A DNA stretch of 64,000 bases from Bradyrhizobium sp. CCGB01 (GCF_024199795.1 NZ_JANADK010000001.1:2356001-2420000), one strand, 5' to 3'; positions 11,551 through 20,425 are shown, counted from the first letter of the stretch. Numbers and translations: made by a program. Notes: generated by a model not told the origin, from the sequence alone.

Positions 11551-12893
11551 AACGCGGTCTCGTGCCGGTTGAATACCACGCGGCCGGTGCGCCCCACGGT
11601 GCAGGCGTGGGACGCGGCATCGCGAGGCGCCACCGTCACGCGATAGGGCTCCTTGCTCAGCGCATCCGGATTGATGGCGAGATTGGCGGGCGCGCCGGCG
11701 GCGCCGGTCAAATTGACCACGGTGCCGGAGATCGGTGCGCCGCCGTCATTGGGCTCGAAGCTGGCGCGGTCGCCGAGCTGCAAGCGGTTGTAGACGCTCT
11801 CGGTGACGTTGGCGGTGATGACCGCGCCGCTGCAATCGAGCACCTTGAGCAGCGGTTGGCCGGCCTGCACGTCCTCGCCCGGCGAGGTCATCATCTCCCA
11901 GACGCGGCCCGCGACCGGTGTCGTGATGTTGGCTTCGGAGAGATCGGCGAAGCGGACCTCCTCGATGATGATCTCGTTGGCGAGCCAGGCGATCTCGGTG
12001 TCGGTGCGTGCAAGATCGGCCTCGAGGTCGCCGGCGCGCTGCCGCATCTCCTCCTCGCGCTGCACCGAGCTTGGCCGGTCGTTATAGCTGTCGCCGAGGA
12101 ATGAGCCGTTCTGTGCCGCGGCAAGCTCGACCTTGGCGGCGTCCAGGCGCTTGCGCGCGCCGAGCTCGGTCTGCTGTGACACCGAAAGCTCGCGCGTCAG
12201 TCGCGCCAGCTCGACGGTCGAGACGTTGCCGGATTTCGCCAGCGAGGACGCGCGCTCGACGGCGGCGCTGGCTTCTTCCCGCCGCGCTCCTGCCGCTTCG
12301 ATCGAGGTCTGGATCTCGGCGATGCGCGCCTCGAGCTGGAGCACGCGTCCCTCGCGGAACTGCGTGGCCTGCCGGGCCAGATCCTTTTGTGACGCCCGGG
12401 CCGAGGCGAGTTTTGCGGCAAGGCTCGGCCGCTCATTCTCCAGGCGCGACTTCTGCCGCCGCAGATCGTCGAGCCGCGTGCGATCGCCGCGCGAATTCAC
12501 GACGCGCAGGACCACGGTTCCGGCCTCGAGCTTGGCCTGGTCGGCCACGCGCTGGGCGGCTGCGACGCGGCCGCCGATCGGCGTGCGCAGGGTGACGAGG
12601 CGGGAATTCAGCACCGCCTCGACGCTCGAATTCTCCCAGATCGCGCGCAGCGGCAGCCAGCCGAACACGGCAATGATGGCAAGCCCGATGGCGACCTTGG
12701 CGCCGCGCCGCAGATGCGGCCAGCGCTGCCCTGACTCCGACGCTGTCTGCGGCTCGGGCGCGTGGCTGGGCTCGTCATTGGCGAAGAGCTGCTCGTGCAG
12801 TGCCTCCTGCAATCCTTTCGCGTCGGTCTTGCTCTCATGAGCAGCGGGAGCGGATGCGGGGTCGACGGAAGCGGCGCGCGAGCGGTCCATCAT
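11547..12893 (-). CDS. HlyD-type membrane fusion protein, partner of the glycosyltransferase
   Basis: 448 aa from the ATG at 12893 (an adjacent ATG at 12890 is equivalent; AAGGTG lies upstream). The first 70 residues are cytoplasmic and charged, one membrane anchor follows ([15 protein letters not shown]), then a biotinyl-lipoyl-like half motif, a long coiled-coil hairpin (roughly residues 140-280, rich in Arg, Glu and Ala heptads) and a beta-barrel domain, the order seen in HlyD/EmrA proteins. It is the first gene of a two-gene operon with the synthase and probably carries the polymer across the periplasm, like Alg44 or BgsB. No dedicated outer-membrane channel is encoded next to it. Confidence 0.82.
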   Translation of the reverse strand: MMDRSRAASVDPASAPAAHESKTDAKGLQEALHEQLFANDEPSHAPEPQTASESGQRWPHLRRGAKVAIGLAIIAVFGWLPLRAIWENSSVEAVLNSRLVTLRTPIGGRVAAAQRVADQAKLEAGTVVLRVVNSRGDRTRLDDLRRQKSRLENERPSLAAKLASARASQKDLARQATQFREGRVLQLEARIAEIQTSIEAAGARREEASAAVERASSLAKSGNVSTVELARLTRELSVSQQTELGARKRLDAAKVELAAAQNGSFLGDSYNDRPSSVQREEEMRQRAGDLEADLARTDTEIAWLANEIIIEEVRFADLSEANITTPVAGRVWEMMTSPGEDVQAGQPLLKVLDCSGAVITANVTESVYNRLQLGDRASFEPNDGGAPISGTVVNLTGAAGAPANLAINPDALSKEPYRVTVAPRDAASHACTVGRTGRVVFNRHETAL

Positions 12894-13178
12894 GACGTCA
12901 CCTTGCTGACGGAAAACCAACTGGAACCGGTCAATGCGCAAGGGCCGCGCAGCGTGCCCGGTTACCGTGCATTTTGCCGACGCTGCACTTTCCAGGTTGC
13001 TAAGCGTCCGCGGGTGTTTTTGCGCAAATCCCGCTCAAGGTTTAGCGACAGGGGAAAGGCTGGCGGCGGCCCACGCATCTGCGGCCCGGCGACGCACGAA
13101 CCCTTGCAGGGGCCGGCAGCATCCATACTTCGAGGGGGCCGGCCGGAGGCTCGCCCGCGGCCGCTCCAGGAGACGGCC

Positions 13179-14123
13179 ATGAACTACCTTCGTACCGCAA
13201 TGCTGCTCGCAGGCCTCACCGCCCTGTTCATGGGCGTGGGCTACCTGATCGGCGGTGCATCCGGCGCCATGATCGCGCTCGTCATTGCCGCGGCCACCAA
13301 TCTCTTCGCCTACTGGAACTCCGACCGCGCGGTGCTTTCGATGTACGGCGCGCATCAGGTCGACCGCGCCAGCGCGCCGGAACTGGTCGGGCTCGTGGCC
13401 GAGCTTGCGGGCCGCGCGGGCCTGCCGATGCCGCGCGTGTTCGTGATGGACGAGGCGCAACCCAATGCGTTTGCGACCGGGCGCAATCCCCAGAATGCTG
13501 CCGTCGCCGTCACCACCGGCCTGATGCACCAGCTCAGCCGCGAGGAGCTTGCCGGCGTCATTGCGCATGAGCTTGCCCATATCAAAAATCACGACACGCT
13601 GCTGATGACCATTACCGCGACTCTCGCGGGCGCGATCTCCATGCTGGCGCAGTTCGGCATGTTCTTCGGCGGCAATCGCAACAACAACGGCCCGGGCATC
13701 GTCGGCTCGATCCTGATGATGATCCTGGCGCCGCTCGGCGCCATGCTGGTGCAAATGGCGATCAGCCGCACGCGCGAATACGCCGCGGACAATCTCGGTG
13801 CGCGCATCGTCGGCCAGCCGATGTGGCTGGCTTCGGCGCTGGTGAAGATCGAAGGCGCCGCACATCAGGTGCCGAACTTCGAGGCGGAACGAAATCCCGC
13901 GACCGCGCACATGTTCATCATCAATCCGCTGTCGGGCCACGGCGTGGACAATCTCTTCACCACCCATCCCTCGACGCAGAACCGCATCGCAGCGCTCCAG
14001 CAGCTCGCGGCCGAGCTCGGCGCGCAGGCGGCGCCGTCGCTCGGCGCCAACGAAAACTATCCGCCGCGGAGCCCGTGGGGCCGCTCGTCCTCACGAGGTC
14101 CTTCTCCTGGTCCCTGGGGCTGA
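13179..14123 (+). CDS. htpX: Membrane zinc metalloprotease HtpX
   Basis: 314 aa, M48 family. The start at ATG 13179 has CAGGAGA upstream. There are two N-terminal membrane segments (residues 7-45), the zinc motif HELAH at 130-134 with the third ligand in the downstream [10 protein letters not shown] segment, and two further membrane helices between. The C-terminus is Pro/Ser/Gly-rich and ends in GPWG. It degrades misfolded inner-membrane proteins together with FtsH (family knowledge). Transcribed alone and divergent from the polysaccharide operon. A second M48 protein lies at 61.4-62.6 kb. Confidence 0.92.
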   Translation: MNYLRTAMLLAGLTALFMGVGYLIGGASGAMIALVIAAATNLFAYWNSDRAVLSMYGAHQVDRASAPELVGLVAELAGRAGLPMPRVFVMDEAQPNAFATGRNPQNAAVAVTTGLMHQLSREELAGVIAHELAHIKNHDTLLMTITATLAGAISMLAQFGMFFGGNRNNNGPGIVGSILMMILAPLGAMLVQMAISRTREYAADNLGARIVGQPMWLASALVKIEGAAHQVPNFEAERNPATAHMFIINPLSGHGVDNLFTTHPSTQNRIAALQQLAAELGAQAAPSLGANENYPPRSPWGRSSSRGPSPGPWG

Positions 14124-14260
14124 CGCGGAACCGGCCGGAAATTGCGCCCGGCTTTGTGACCTGGCGCACACAGGATGGTCCCGGCCGGTGTTAACACCAC
14201 GGCGAGACTGTTCCTTCGAAAGGGGATGCGTGGCCGGCCCTCTGCCTGCCACGGTCGAAG

Positions 14261-14902
14261 ATGACCAAAGCTGCGGTACCATTGCTGATCGTCCTGGGCG
14301 TGCTCATTGGCCTGTCCACGCACACGGTCGTCAATTGCGGGGACGAGGACGAGCCCGACGTCTGCTCGGCCGTGATCGGCTTCTCGCCGCTGCGGGGATC
14401 GCTGATCGCTTTCGCCTATGAGGGGCGTGGGCGGATCGCGCTACGCCACGGCGACTTCAGGCGGGCGATCGCCGATTTCGACGAGGCCATCCATCTCAAT
14501 CCCAATCGCGCCTCGCTCTATCGCGACCGGGCGGAGGCGCGCCGGCAGAACGGCGACCTGGAGCTTGCCATCGAGGATTACGACGAGGCGATCGCGCATG
14601 ATCCCAGGCGCGCCGCGCCCTATCACCAGCGTGGCCTGGCGCTCGCCGCCACCGGCGATCTCGATCGCGCCATCCTGAGCTACAACACGGCGGTCCGCCT
14701 CGACCCGTCGGATGCGCAGTCCCGCCTCGACCGTGGCCTCGCATTCCTGGCCCGCGGCCAGTCCGACGACGCGCGCGCCGATTTCGAAGCCGCACTTGCA
14801 CTGCCGGTCGGCAAGGACAACCGCACCCGCGATGCGGCGCGCGCAAAACTCGCCGAGCTCGCCAGTGCCGAGCCGCCCCATGTTGTCGCGCCGAGAAGGT
14901 GA
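14261..14902 (+). CDS. Tetratricopeptide repeat protein, membrane-anchored or secreted
   Basis: 213 aa. An N-terminal hydrophobic helix (residues 4-22) serves as a signal or anchor. A short Cys-containing segment (NCGDEDEPDVC) comes next, then three to four TPR units from about residue 52 to 185, each with the A-x-x-D-F/Y-D-E-A-I pattern. A periplasmic scaffold role is the usual inference for such proteins; there is no catalytic domain. It follows htpX in the same direction after 137 bases with no obvious terminator, so co-transcription is possible. The ribosome site is weak, so the start is moderately certain. Confidence 0.75.
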   Translation: MTKAAVPLLIVLGVLIGLSTHTVVNCGDEDEPDVCSAVIGFSPLRGSLIAFAYEGRGRIALRHGDFRRAIADFDEAIHLNPNRASLYRDRAEARRQNGDLELAIEDYDEAIAHDPRRAAPYHQRGLALAATGDLDRAILSYNTAVRLDPSDAQSRLDRGLAFLARGQSDDARADFEAALALPVGKDNRTRDAARAKLAELASAEPPHVVAPRR

Positions 14903-14929
14903 GATTCCAAAGCCGCATTCGCCGATTTG

Positions 14930-15070
14930 CCCTCTCCCCTTGCGGGAGAGGGTGGCTCGCCGCGCAGCGGCGAGACGGGTGAGGGGTCTCCATCCTCACG
15001 AACAGTATTGCGAGTGGAGAGAACCCCTCATCCGGCGCTTCGCGCCACCTTCTCCCGCAAGGGGAGAAGG
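14930..15070. repeat. Palindromic intergenic repeat, family C
   Basis: The left hairpin (CCCTCTCCCC-TTGC-GGGAGAGGG) and right hairpin (CCTTCTCCC-GCAA-GGGGAGAAGG) are also complementary to each other, and the inner segments GGGTGAGGGGT and ACCCCTCATC pair as well, so the whole 141 bp can fold into one long structure. It is the widely seen rhizobial BIME-like element, placed between convergent genes. Confidence 0.8.
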
Positions 15071-15082
15071 AAGAAAGTGCGC

Positions 15083-15424
15083 CTACTTCGCCTTCTTGGC
15101 TTTCGCCTTCTTCGCCTTGGCCTTCTTCTCAGGCTTCGCCTTCTCCACCTTCACCGCGACCGGCGTGCTGGCGGCGAGGCGCATGGCGCGGGCGTAGCTG
15201 TCGGCGACGTTGTCGGCGGACATCTGGAGCCGCTTGGCCGCAGTGGTGGCCTGCTCCATCGTGGCCTTGGCCATCATCTTGAAGCGGTCGCCGGTCTCCT
15301 TGCCCTTGGCCTTGGCCGCAAGGCCGTTGAAGCGATCCCGCCGCTCCTTGGCGCGGGTCAAAAGGCCCGTATGCAGCTGTCTGGCCAGTTGCCGGATCAC
15401 GACATCCAGGTCGGCGTCCGCCAT
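15083..15424 (-). CDS. Small basic protein with histone H1-like KAK tail
   Basis: 113 aa. Residues 1-85 are predicted helical and amphipathic (ending SADNVADSYARAMRLAAS). The last 25 residues consist of Lys/Ala units (repeated AKAKKAK), like the C-tails of bacterial histone H1-like and some HU proteins. Such tails bind DNA or RNA non-specifically; whether this protein does is inference. It stands alone, convergent to the TPR gene across a repeat. Not assigned to a named family with confidence. Confidence 0.65.
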   Translation of the reverse strand: MADADLDVVIRQLARQLHTGLLTRAKERRDRFNGLAAKAKGKETGDRFKMMAKATMEQATTAAKRLQMSADNVADSYARAMRLAASTPVAVKVEKAKPEKKAKAKKAKAKKAK

Positions 15425-15534
15425 GTTGTTCTATCCTCTTCGAAAACGGTATCGATGCGGGCGGGACTATGCAGATCGGGCCCCGCCTTGGCAATTCCCG
15501 GCGGTGCGTCATCCGCAGCTTCCGGTTACCAAAA

Positions 15535-15566
15535 CAAAAAAGCCGCGCATTTTCGCGCGGCTTTTG
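15535..15566 (-). terminator. Intrinsic terminator downstream of the metallopeptidase-like gene
   Basis: Perfect 8-bp stem AGCCGCGC / GCGCGGCT with a six-base loop. Read on the minus strand it is followed by TTTTTTGTTTT. It begins about 33 bases after the stop of the gene ending at 15599 and precedes the next minus-strand gene, so it separates the two. Confidence 0.85.
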
Positions 15567-15598
15567 CGGTGGTCTGGCGCGCGAGTGCTACGCCTGCC

Positions 15599-16405
15599 TT
15601 ACTTCAGCGAGGCAACCGGGCCGCTCGACGGTGCCGGGTCGGGGTCGAAGCCGAACACGCCGACCAGATATTTGTAATAGTCCGGCATCTTCTCCTTGAG
15701 CGCATCGCGCGACTTCGGGTCGTGGAAGTCGCTCTTGCCGGCCAGGAAGATGCTGGCGGTCACGGCAAAGAATTCCATGGGATTCTTCATCGCATAGGAG
15801 TCCTTGGGCAGCAGGTCCTTGGACTTGGCCAGGGCGTAATAGCCGATCACGCCCTTGTTGGCGTAGCCGTCCGGCAACAGCCGGGCGTGATAGGCGTGCA
15901 GCAGCTCGTGCAGCAGCACGGCCTCCTTCTCGTAGCGCATCATGTCCGGCCGCAGCATGATCACGCCGAGGCCTGAATCGACCGCGAGGTCGACGGCATT
16001 GGGATTGGTCCAGCGCTGCGTGGCATGGTCCCACACCGTCAGCGCCCGCGGCACGGGGCGTTCGACGTTCGGGGTGACGCGGCCGTAGCAGGCGGTTGCG
16101 GCGCCTTCGTCGAGGCAGGCCAGCTCGCTCGCGATGATCGGGACGGTGCGGAAGAAGCGCAGCACGCGCGGCGACAGGCCGGCGGATTCGACGACGTCGA
16201 TCTGGCTCTTCAGGTTCTCGGTGAGCTTGTCGACATCCTTGCGGTCGGAATTCTCCGACAGGTCGAACATGTAGCCCCGGTAGCTCTGGAAGCCCGACGG
16301 CAGCGCCTGCGCGGCCCCGGCCGATGCGTCGAGCGATCCGGCAATGGATGGATTGGCGAAGAGCGCGCCCATAACGGTCGCGGTCAGCAGCAGCGCAACG
16401 CGCAT
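15599..16405 (-). CDS. Exported zinc metallopeptidase-like protein (HELLH motif)
   Basis: 268 aa with a clear signal peptide (VALLLTATVMGALFANPSIAGS, cleavage near residue 23). A zinc-binding HELLH at 166-170 is followed by AYH, and a candidate third ligand E211 lies in NPMEFFAVTASIF. This spacing, together with the EFFA context, resembles the catalytic domain of the anthrax lethal-factor-like (M34/ATLF) peptidases. The rest shows no named domain. Likely a periplasmic or secreted protease of unknown substrate. It has its own terminator and no operon partner. Confidence 0.62.
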   Translation of the reverse strand: MRVALLLTATVMGALFANPSIAGSLDASAGAAQALPSGFQSYRGYMFDLSENSDRKDVDKLTENLKSQIDVVESAGLSPRVLRFFRTVPIIASELACLDEGAATACYGRVTPNVERPVPRALTVWDHATQRWTNPNAVDLAVDSGLGVIMLRPDMMRYEKEAVLLHELLHAYHARLLPDGYANKGVIGYYALAKSKDLLPKDSYAMKNPMEFFAVTASIFLAGKSDFHDPKSRDALKEKMPDYYKYLVGVFGFDPDPAPSSGPVASLK

Positions 16406-16634
16406 GATGAACCCCCTGATGTCACTTCCCCCGGCAGAATAGGTCGTCGCCGTTTGCGAAAAGTGAGTGCGGCGAGACTAAGGCACCGATGTTGAGGCGT
16501 GCTTAATCGTTGGTTGCAGATCGCCGGGGCGGATTAGCGCGGGATTAACCAAGCGTGGATCGGCCGCGCGCTTCGGCGTAACATGCGGTGCGGGCAACTG
16601 GTCCGCAGGTCCAGACAGCCGGTAGGAGGATGCC

Positions 16635-16928
16635 ATGTATGCCGCCATCCGTCAGGCCAAGGCGAAGAGCGGGAGCGCGGAAGAGCTGGCGCGCCGCATC
16701 AAGGACGGGGCCGTTCCGATCATCAGCGACGTCGACGGTTTCCGCGCCTATTACGTCGTCTATGCCGGTGACGACACGGTCACCGCGATCTCCATCTTCG
16801 ACAAGTTCGAGCAGGCGGAGGAGGCGAACCGGCGCGCGATCGCCTGGATCGAGAAGGATCTGGGGCCGCTGCTGGCAGGGCATGCGAGTGCCGCTGCGGG
16901 GCCGGTGATCGTGCATACGCTGGCGTGA
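16635..16928 (+). CDS. Small alpha/beta-barrel-like conserved protein (97 aa)
   Basis: 97 aa with a strong ribosome site (TAGGAGGA) five bases before ATG 16635. The middle (VPIISDVDGFRAYYVVYAGDDTVTAISIFDKFEQAEEANRRA) has the alternating strand-helix pattern of dimeric ferredoxin-like stress or monooxygenase-type (ABM-like) proteins common in rhizobia. No catalytic residues can be named and the function is unknown. Short monocistronic gene followed by a repeat element. Confidence 0.65.
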   Translation: MYAAIRQAKAKSGSAEELARRIKDGAVPIISDVDGFRAYYVVYAGDDTVTAISIFDKFEQAEEANRRAIAWIEKDLGPLLAGHASAAAGPVIVHTLA

Positions 16929-16953
16929 GGGCGGGCTGTCGCCAATCATTCAG

Positions 16954-17078
16954 CTGTCATTGCCCGCGAAGGCGGGCAATCCAGTACTCCGTGACAGCAG
17001 TGATTGAGCCGACGGGCCGCGGCGTACTGGATGCCCCGCCCCCCGTGCGCAATTGCGCACTAGGCGGGGCATGACAGC
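16954..17078. repeat. Intergenic repeat, family B copy 2
   Basis: Bounded by CTGTCATTGCCCGCG and GCGGGGCATGACAG. The 52-base core at 16981-17032 is nearly identical to 8096-8147. An additional hairpin (GTGCGCAATTGCGCAC) lies at its right end. It fills the space between the 97-aa gene and the regulator gene. Confidence 0.8.
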
Positions 17079-17086
17079 GGTGAGTC

Positions 17087-18532
17087 TCACAACTCCCGCG
17101 CATTCGAGAACGCGAAGCTCGACACCCGCCGCGTCGTCTCGTCCAAGATCAGCGTGCGCGTGATCGGCGGTTCGGCGCGCTGGGCGCAGTTTTCGCGTTC
17201 GCAGAGGCGGCAGTTGACGCCGATCGGTGTGCCCTCCGTTTTCTCCAGGTCCATGCCGGAGGCGTAGACGAGGCGGGCGGCGTGACGGATCTCGCAGCCG
17301 AGGCCGATGGCGAAGCGCGGCTGCGGCAGCGGATGCGGCGCGACGGGGCGGCGCACCATCTGCGCGATCGAGAAATAGCGCGTGCCGTCGGAGAGCTCGA
17401 TCACCTGCTTGAGCAGGCGATCGGGCGTGTCGAAGGTCGAGTGCACGTTCCACAACGGACAGGTGCCGCCGAATTTCGAGAACGGGAACGTTCCGGAGGA
17501 GAAGCGTTTCGACACGTTGCCGGCATTGTCGACGCGCAAGAGGAAGAACGGAATGCCGCGCGCGTTCGGCCGTTGCAGGGTGGTGAGGCGATGGCAGACC
17601 TGCTCGAAGCCGGAATTGAAGCGCTGCGCCAGCACATGGATGTCGTAGTTGAGCGCTTCTGCCGCCGCCAGGAATGTCGGGTAGGGCATCATCACGGCGG
17701 CGGCAAAGTAATTGCCGAGCGTGATGCGGAACAGCCGCCGCGGCGCGTCGTCGAGCGGGCCGGCACGGCCGATGATGGTCTCGAGGGCTTGCGCGCATTC
17801 ACCCAAGCCCAGCTGGAAGGCGAGCTGGAAGGCGCGGCCGGGCGGATCGACCAGCTCCGAGATCAGGAGCTGGCGGCGATGGCGGTCGAAACGCCTGAGC
17901 GTCTCGCGCATCACGTCGACGGGCATGATGCGGGTCTGGATCGAATGTTTTTCGCGCAGGCGCGCGGCGAGCGCGGCATAGAGCCCCTCGGCCGGCACGT
18001 TCAATTCGTCACGAAGGGTCTCCGCGGCCTGCTCCAGCTCCGGAAAATAGTTGCGATTGGCCTCGATCAGCTCGCGCACGCGCTCGACCGGATTGGCCTC
18101 ATAGCGCGTGCCGACGTCGCGGTCGGCCATCTGCGCCGCGGCCAGGGTCTCGCCCTGGCGCGCCTCGGCATAGGCCGCATAGAGCCGTTGCAGCGCATGG
18201 GTGACGCCGGGGCAGAGTTCGGCGAGGTCGCGCAGTTCCTGCTTGGGAACGTCGATCTGACGGAACAGCGGGTCGGAGAAGATCTCGTTCAGCTCGGCGA
18301 AGAAGCGGTCCTCGTCGGCGGTGGCGAGGTCGCGCAAATCGAGGTCATAGGTCTCGGCCAGGCGCAGCAGGATCTGCGCCGTCACCGGGCGCTGGTTGCG
18401 CTCGATCAGATTGACGTAGCTCGGCGAGATCCCGAGCCCCTCGGCGATCTGGGTCTGCGACAACCCCAATTGCTGCCGGATCCGCCGAAAGCGCGGGCCG
18501 ACGAACAGTTTCTTCCCGGACTCAGCGGGCAT
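17087..18532 (-). CDS. RamB/ScfR-type transcriptional regulator (XRE HTH, degenerate ImmA-like domain, DUF2083)
   Basis: 481 aa. An XRE-type helix-turn-helix lies at about residues 14-68 (LGLSQTQIAEGLGISPSYVNLIE). The middle resembles the ImmA/IrrE fold but lacks an HExxH motif, and the C-terminus is DUF2083. Four cysteines near the end (C413, then C441, C444, C449 in CRLCERENC) could ligate a metal or Fe-S cluster; a cluster and acyl-CoA binding are reported for the related mycobacterial PrpR. Actinobacterial RamB controls isocitrate lyase, and this gene is divergent from aceA with an AT-rich shared promoter region, so regulation of aceA by an acetyl- or acyl-CoA signal is a good inference. 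Confidence 0.82.
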   Translation of the reverse strand: MPAESGKKLFVGPRFRRIRQQLGLSQTQIAEGLGISPSYVNLIERNQRPVTAQILLRLAETYDLDLRDLATADEDRFFAELNEIFSDPLFRQIDVPKQELRDLAELCPGVTHALQRLYAAYAEARQGETLAAAQMADRDVGTRYEANPVERVRELIEANRNYFPELEQAAETLRDELNVPAEGLYAALAARLREKHSIQTRIMPVDVMRETLRRFDRHRRQLLISELVDPPGRAFQLAFQLGLGECAQALETIIGRAGPLDDAPRRLFRITLGNYFAAAVMMPYPTFLAAAEALNYDIHVLAQRFNSGFEQVCHRLTTLQRPNARGIPFFLLRVDNAGNVSKRFSSGTFPFSKFGGTCPLWNVHSTFDTPDRLLKQVIELSDGTRYFSIAQMVRRPVAPHPLPQPRFAIGLGCEIRHAARLVYASGMDLEKTEGTPIGVNCRLCERENCAQRAEPPITRTLILDETTRRVSSFAFSNAREL

Positions 18533-18579
18533 TGTCAGATCTCCAGAGGCGGCAAGGTCAGCATATATGACCTATATTT

Positions 18580-18597
18580 TTTACAAAATTTACAAAA
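18580..18597. promoter_or_regulatory. Tandem TTTACAAAA operator candidate in the regulator-aceA divergent promoter
   Basis: Two perfect, directly adjacent copies of TTTACAAAA inside a strikingly AT-rich stretch (18561-18605) in otherwise GC-rich DNA. RamB/ScfR-family operators in actinobacteria are built of AAACTTTGCAAA-type half sites, and these copies are similar. Position is about 48 bases upstream of the regulator start and 170 upstream of aceA. Confidence 0.5.
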
Positions 18598-18617
18598 TAA
18601 CATCTATTACATGTTCC

Positions 18618-18633
18618 GATGTTACATGACATC
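18618..18633. promoter_or_regulatory. GATGT-N6-ACATC inverted repeat upstream of aceA
   Basis: A perfect 5-bp inverted repeat with a six-base spacer, next to related GTTACAT and ATTACAT words. It lies between the tandem A-rich repeats and aceA. Possible second regulatory site; short enough to be chance. Confidence 0.3.
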
Positions 18634-18765
18634 ACCATTCGAAGACAAGCCATCTGTACGAACTTCTCTTTCTGGCGTTTAGCTCATGACACGCATTTCG
18701 CAATGCACTGTCAAAAATGTCGTGAGAAGGCTTCGCGCTTTGTCATCAGCGAAAGGATCGAACAG

Positions 18766-20397
18766 ATGAATTATCAGCCCCGTGGCATCACCCTCCAGGG
18801 TCCGGCGTCGTACCAGAGCGAACTCGACGCGGCCCAGGCGCTCCTCGAGAAGCAGCCGACCTGGAACGGCGTGTCGGCCGAGGCCGTCGCGCGCATGCGC
18901 CTCCAGAACCGCTTCAAGACGGGCCTCGACATCGCCCGCTACACCGCGGCGCTGATGCGTGCCGATATGGCGGCCTATGACGCCGATCCCACCAAGTACA
19001 CCCAGTCGCTGGGCTGCTGGCACGGCTTCATCGCCCAGCAGAAGCTGATCTCGGTCAAGAAGCATTTCGGCGGCAAGACCGATCGCCGTTACCTCTACCT
19101 GTCGGGCTGGATGATCGCGGCGCTGCGCTCCGAGTTCGGACCGCTGCCCGACCAGTCCATGCACGAGAAGACCTCGGTGCCGGCGCTGATCGAAGAGCTC
19201 TACACCTTCCTGCGTCAGGCCGACTCGCGCGAGCTCAACGACATCTTCCGCCAGCTCGACGCCGCCCGGAAGGAAGGCGACAAGGCGAAGGAGAAGTCGC
19301 TGATCGAGAAGATCGACAACTTCCAGACCCATGTCGTTCCCGTCATCGCCGACATCGACGCCGGCTTCGGCAATGCCGAGGCGACCTATCTGCTCGCCAA
19401 GAAGATGATCGAGGCGGGCGCCTGCGCGCTCCAGATCGAGAACCAGGTCTCGGACGAGAAGCAGTGCGGCCATCAGGACGGCAAGGTCACCGTGCCGCAC
19501 GAGGTGTTCCTGGCGAAGATCCGCGCCTGCCGCCATGCGTTCCTCGAGCTCGGCATCGAAGACGGCGTCGTCGTGACCCGCACCGACTCGCTCGGCGCCG
19601 GCCTGACGCAGCAGATCGCGGTCAGCCACAAGCCGGGCGACATCGGCGACCAGTACAACAGCTTCCTCGATTGCGAGGAAGTCACGCCGGAGAACGCCCG
19701 CAACGGCGACGTCATCATCAACCGCAACGGCAAGATGATGCGTCCGAAGCGCCTGCCCAGCAACCTCTACCAGTTCCGCGCCGGAACGGGCGAAGACCGC
19801 TGCGTGCTCGACAGCATCACCTCGCTGCAGAACGGTGCCGACCTGCTCTGGATCGAGACCGAGAAGCCGCATATCGAGCAGATCGCCAAGATGGTCGATC
19901 GCATCCGCAAGGTCGTTCCGAACGCCAAGCTCGCCTACAACAACTCGCCGTCGTTCAACTGGACCATCAACTTCCGCTGGCAGGTCTACGACGCGATGAA
20001 GGAAGCGGGCAAGGACGTCAGCAAGTACAACCGTGCCGAGCTGATGAAGCCGGAATACGACGATACGCCGCTGGCCATCGAGGCCGACGAGCGCATCCGC
20101 ACCTTCCAGGCGGATTCGGCCAAGCGCGCCGGCATCTTCCATCACCTGATCACGTTGCCGACCTATCACACGGCTGCGCTCTCGACCGACAATCTGGCGA
20201 AGGAATATTTCGGCGAGCAGGGCATGCTCGGCTACGTCAAGAACGTGCAGCGCGCCGAGATCCGTCAGGGCATCGCCTGCGCCAAGCACCAGAACATGGC
20301 CGGCTCCGACATCGGCGACGACCACAAGGAATACTTCGCGGGCGAAGCCGCCCTGAAGGCGGGCGGCGCCCACAATACGATGAACCAGTTCGGCTAA
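18766..20397 (+). CDS. aceA: Isocitrate lyase
   Basis: 543 aa with the start at ATG 18766 (GAAAGGA upstream; the frame is open further 5' but the upstream residues are non-conserved). Carries the catalytic KQCGH motif (232-236) and the metal-binding ADIDAGFG segment (195-202). It belongs to the long isocitrate lyase group (about 530-545 aa) with an extra mid-protein insertion. It splits isocitrate into glyoxylate and succinate, the first glyoxylate-shunt step needed for growth on acetate or fatty acids. Divergent from the RamB-like regulator; a DUF4170 gene follows 28 bases later. Confidence 0.95.
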   Translation: MNYQPRGITLQGPASYQSELDAAQALLEKQPTWNGVSAEAVARMRLQNRFKTGLDIARYTAALMRADMAAYDADPTKYTQSLGCWHGFIAQQKLISVKKHFGGKTDRRYLYLSGWMIAALRSEFGPLPDQSMHEKTSVPALIEELYTFLRQADSRELNDIFRQLDAARKEGDKAKEKSLIEKIDNFQTHVVPVIADIDAGFGNAEATYLLAKKMIEAGACALQIENQVSDEKQCGHQDGKVTVPHEVFLAKIRACRHAFLELGIEDGVVVTRTDSLGAGLTQQIAVSHKPGDIGDQYNSFLDCEEVTPENARNGDVIINRNGKMMRPKRLPSNLYQFRAGTGEDRCVLDSITSLQNGADLLWIETEKPHIEQIAKMVDRIRKVVPNAKLAYNNSPSFNWTINFRWQVYDAMKEAGKDVSKYNRAELMKPEYDDTPLAIEADERIRTFQADSAKRAGIFHHLITLPTYHTAALSTDNLAKEYFGEQGMLGYVKNVQRAEIRQGIACAKHQNMAGSDIGDDHKEYFAGEAALKAGGAHNTMNQFG

Positions 20398-20425
20398 ACG
20401 CAGAACGCTTGAGAGGAGAGCGACA

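Noticed and set aside
9709..11646. 645-aa plus-strand frame over the glycosyltransferase
   Set aside because: Antisense shadow with biased Arg/Glu/Asp/His content; the minus strand has all GT2 motifs.
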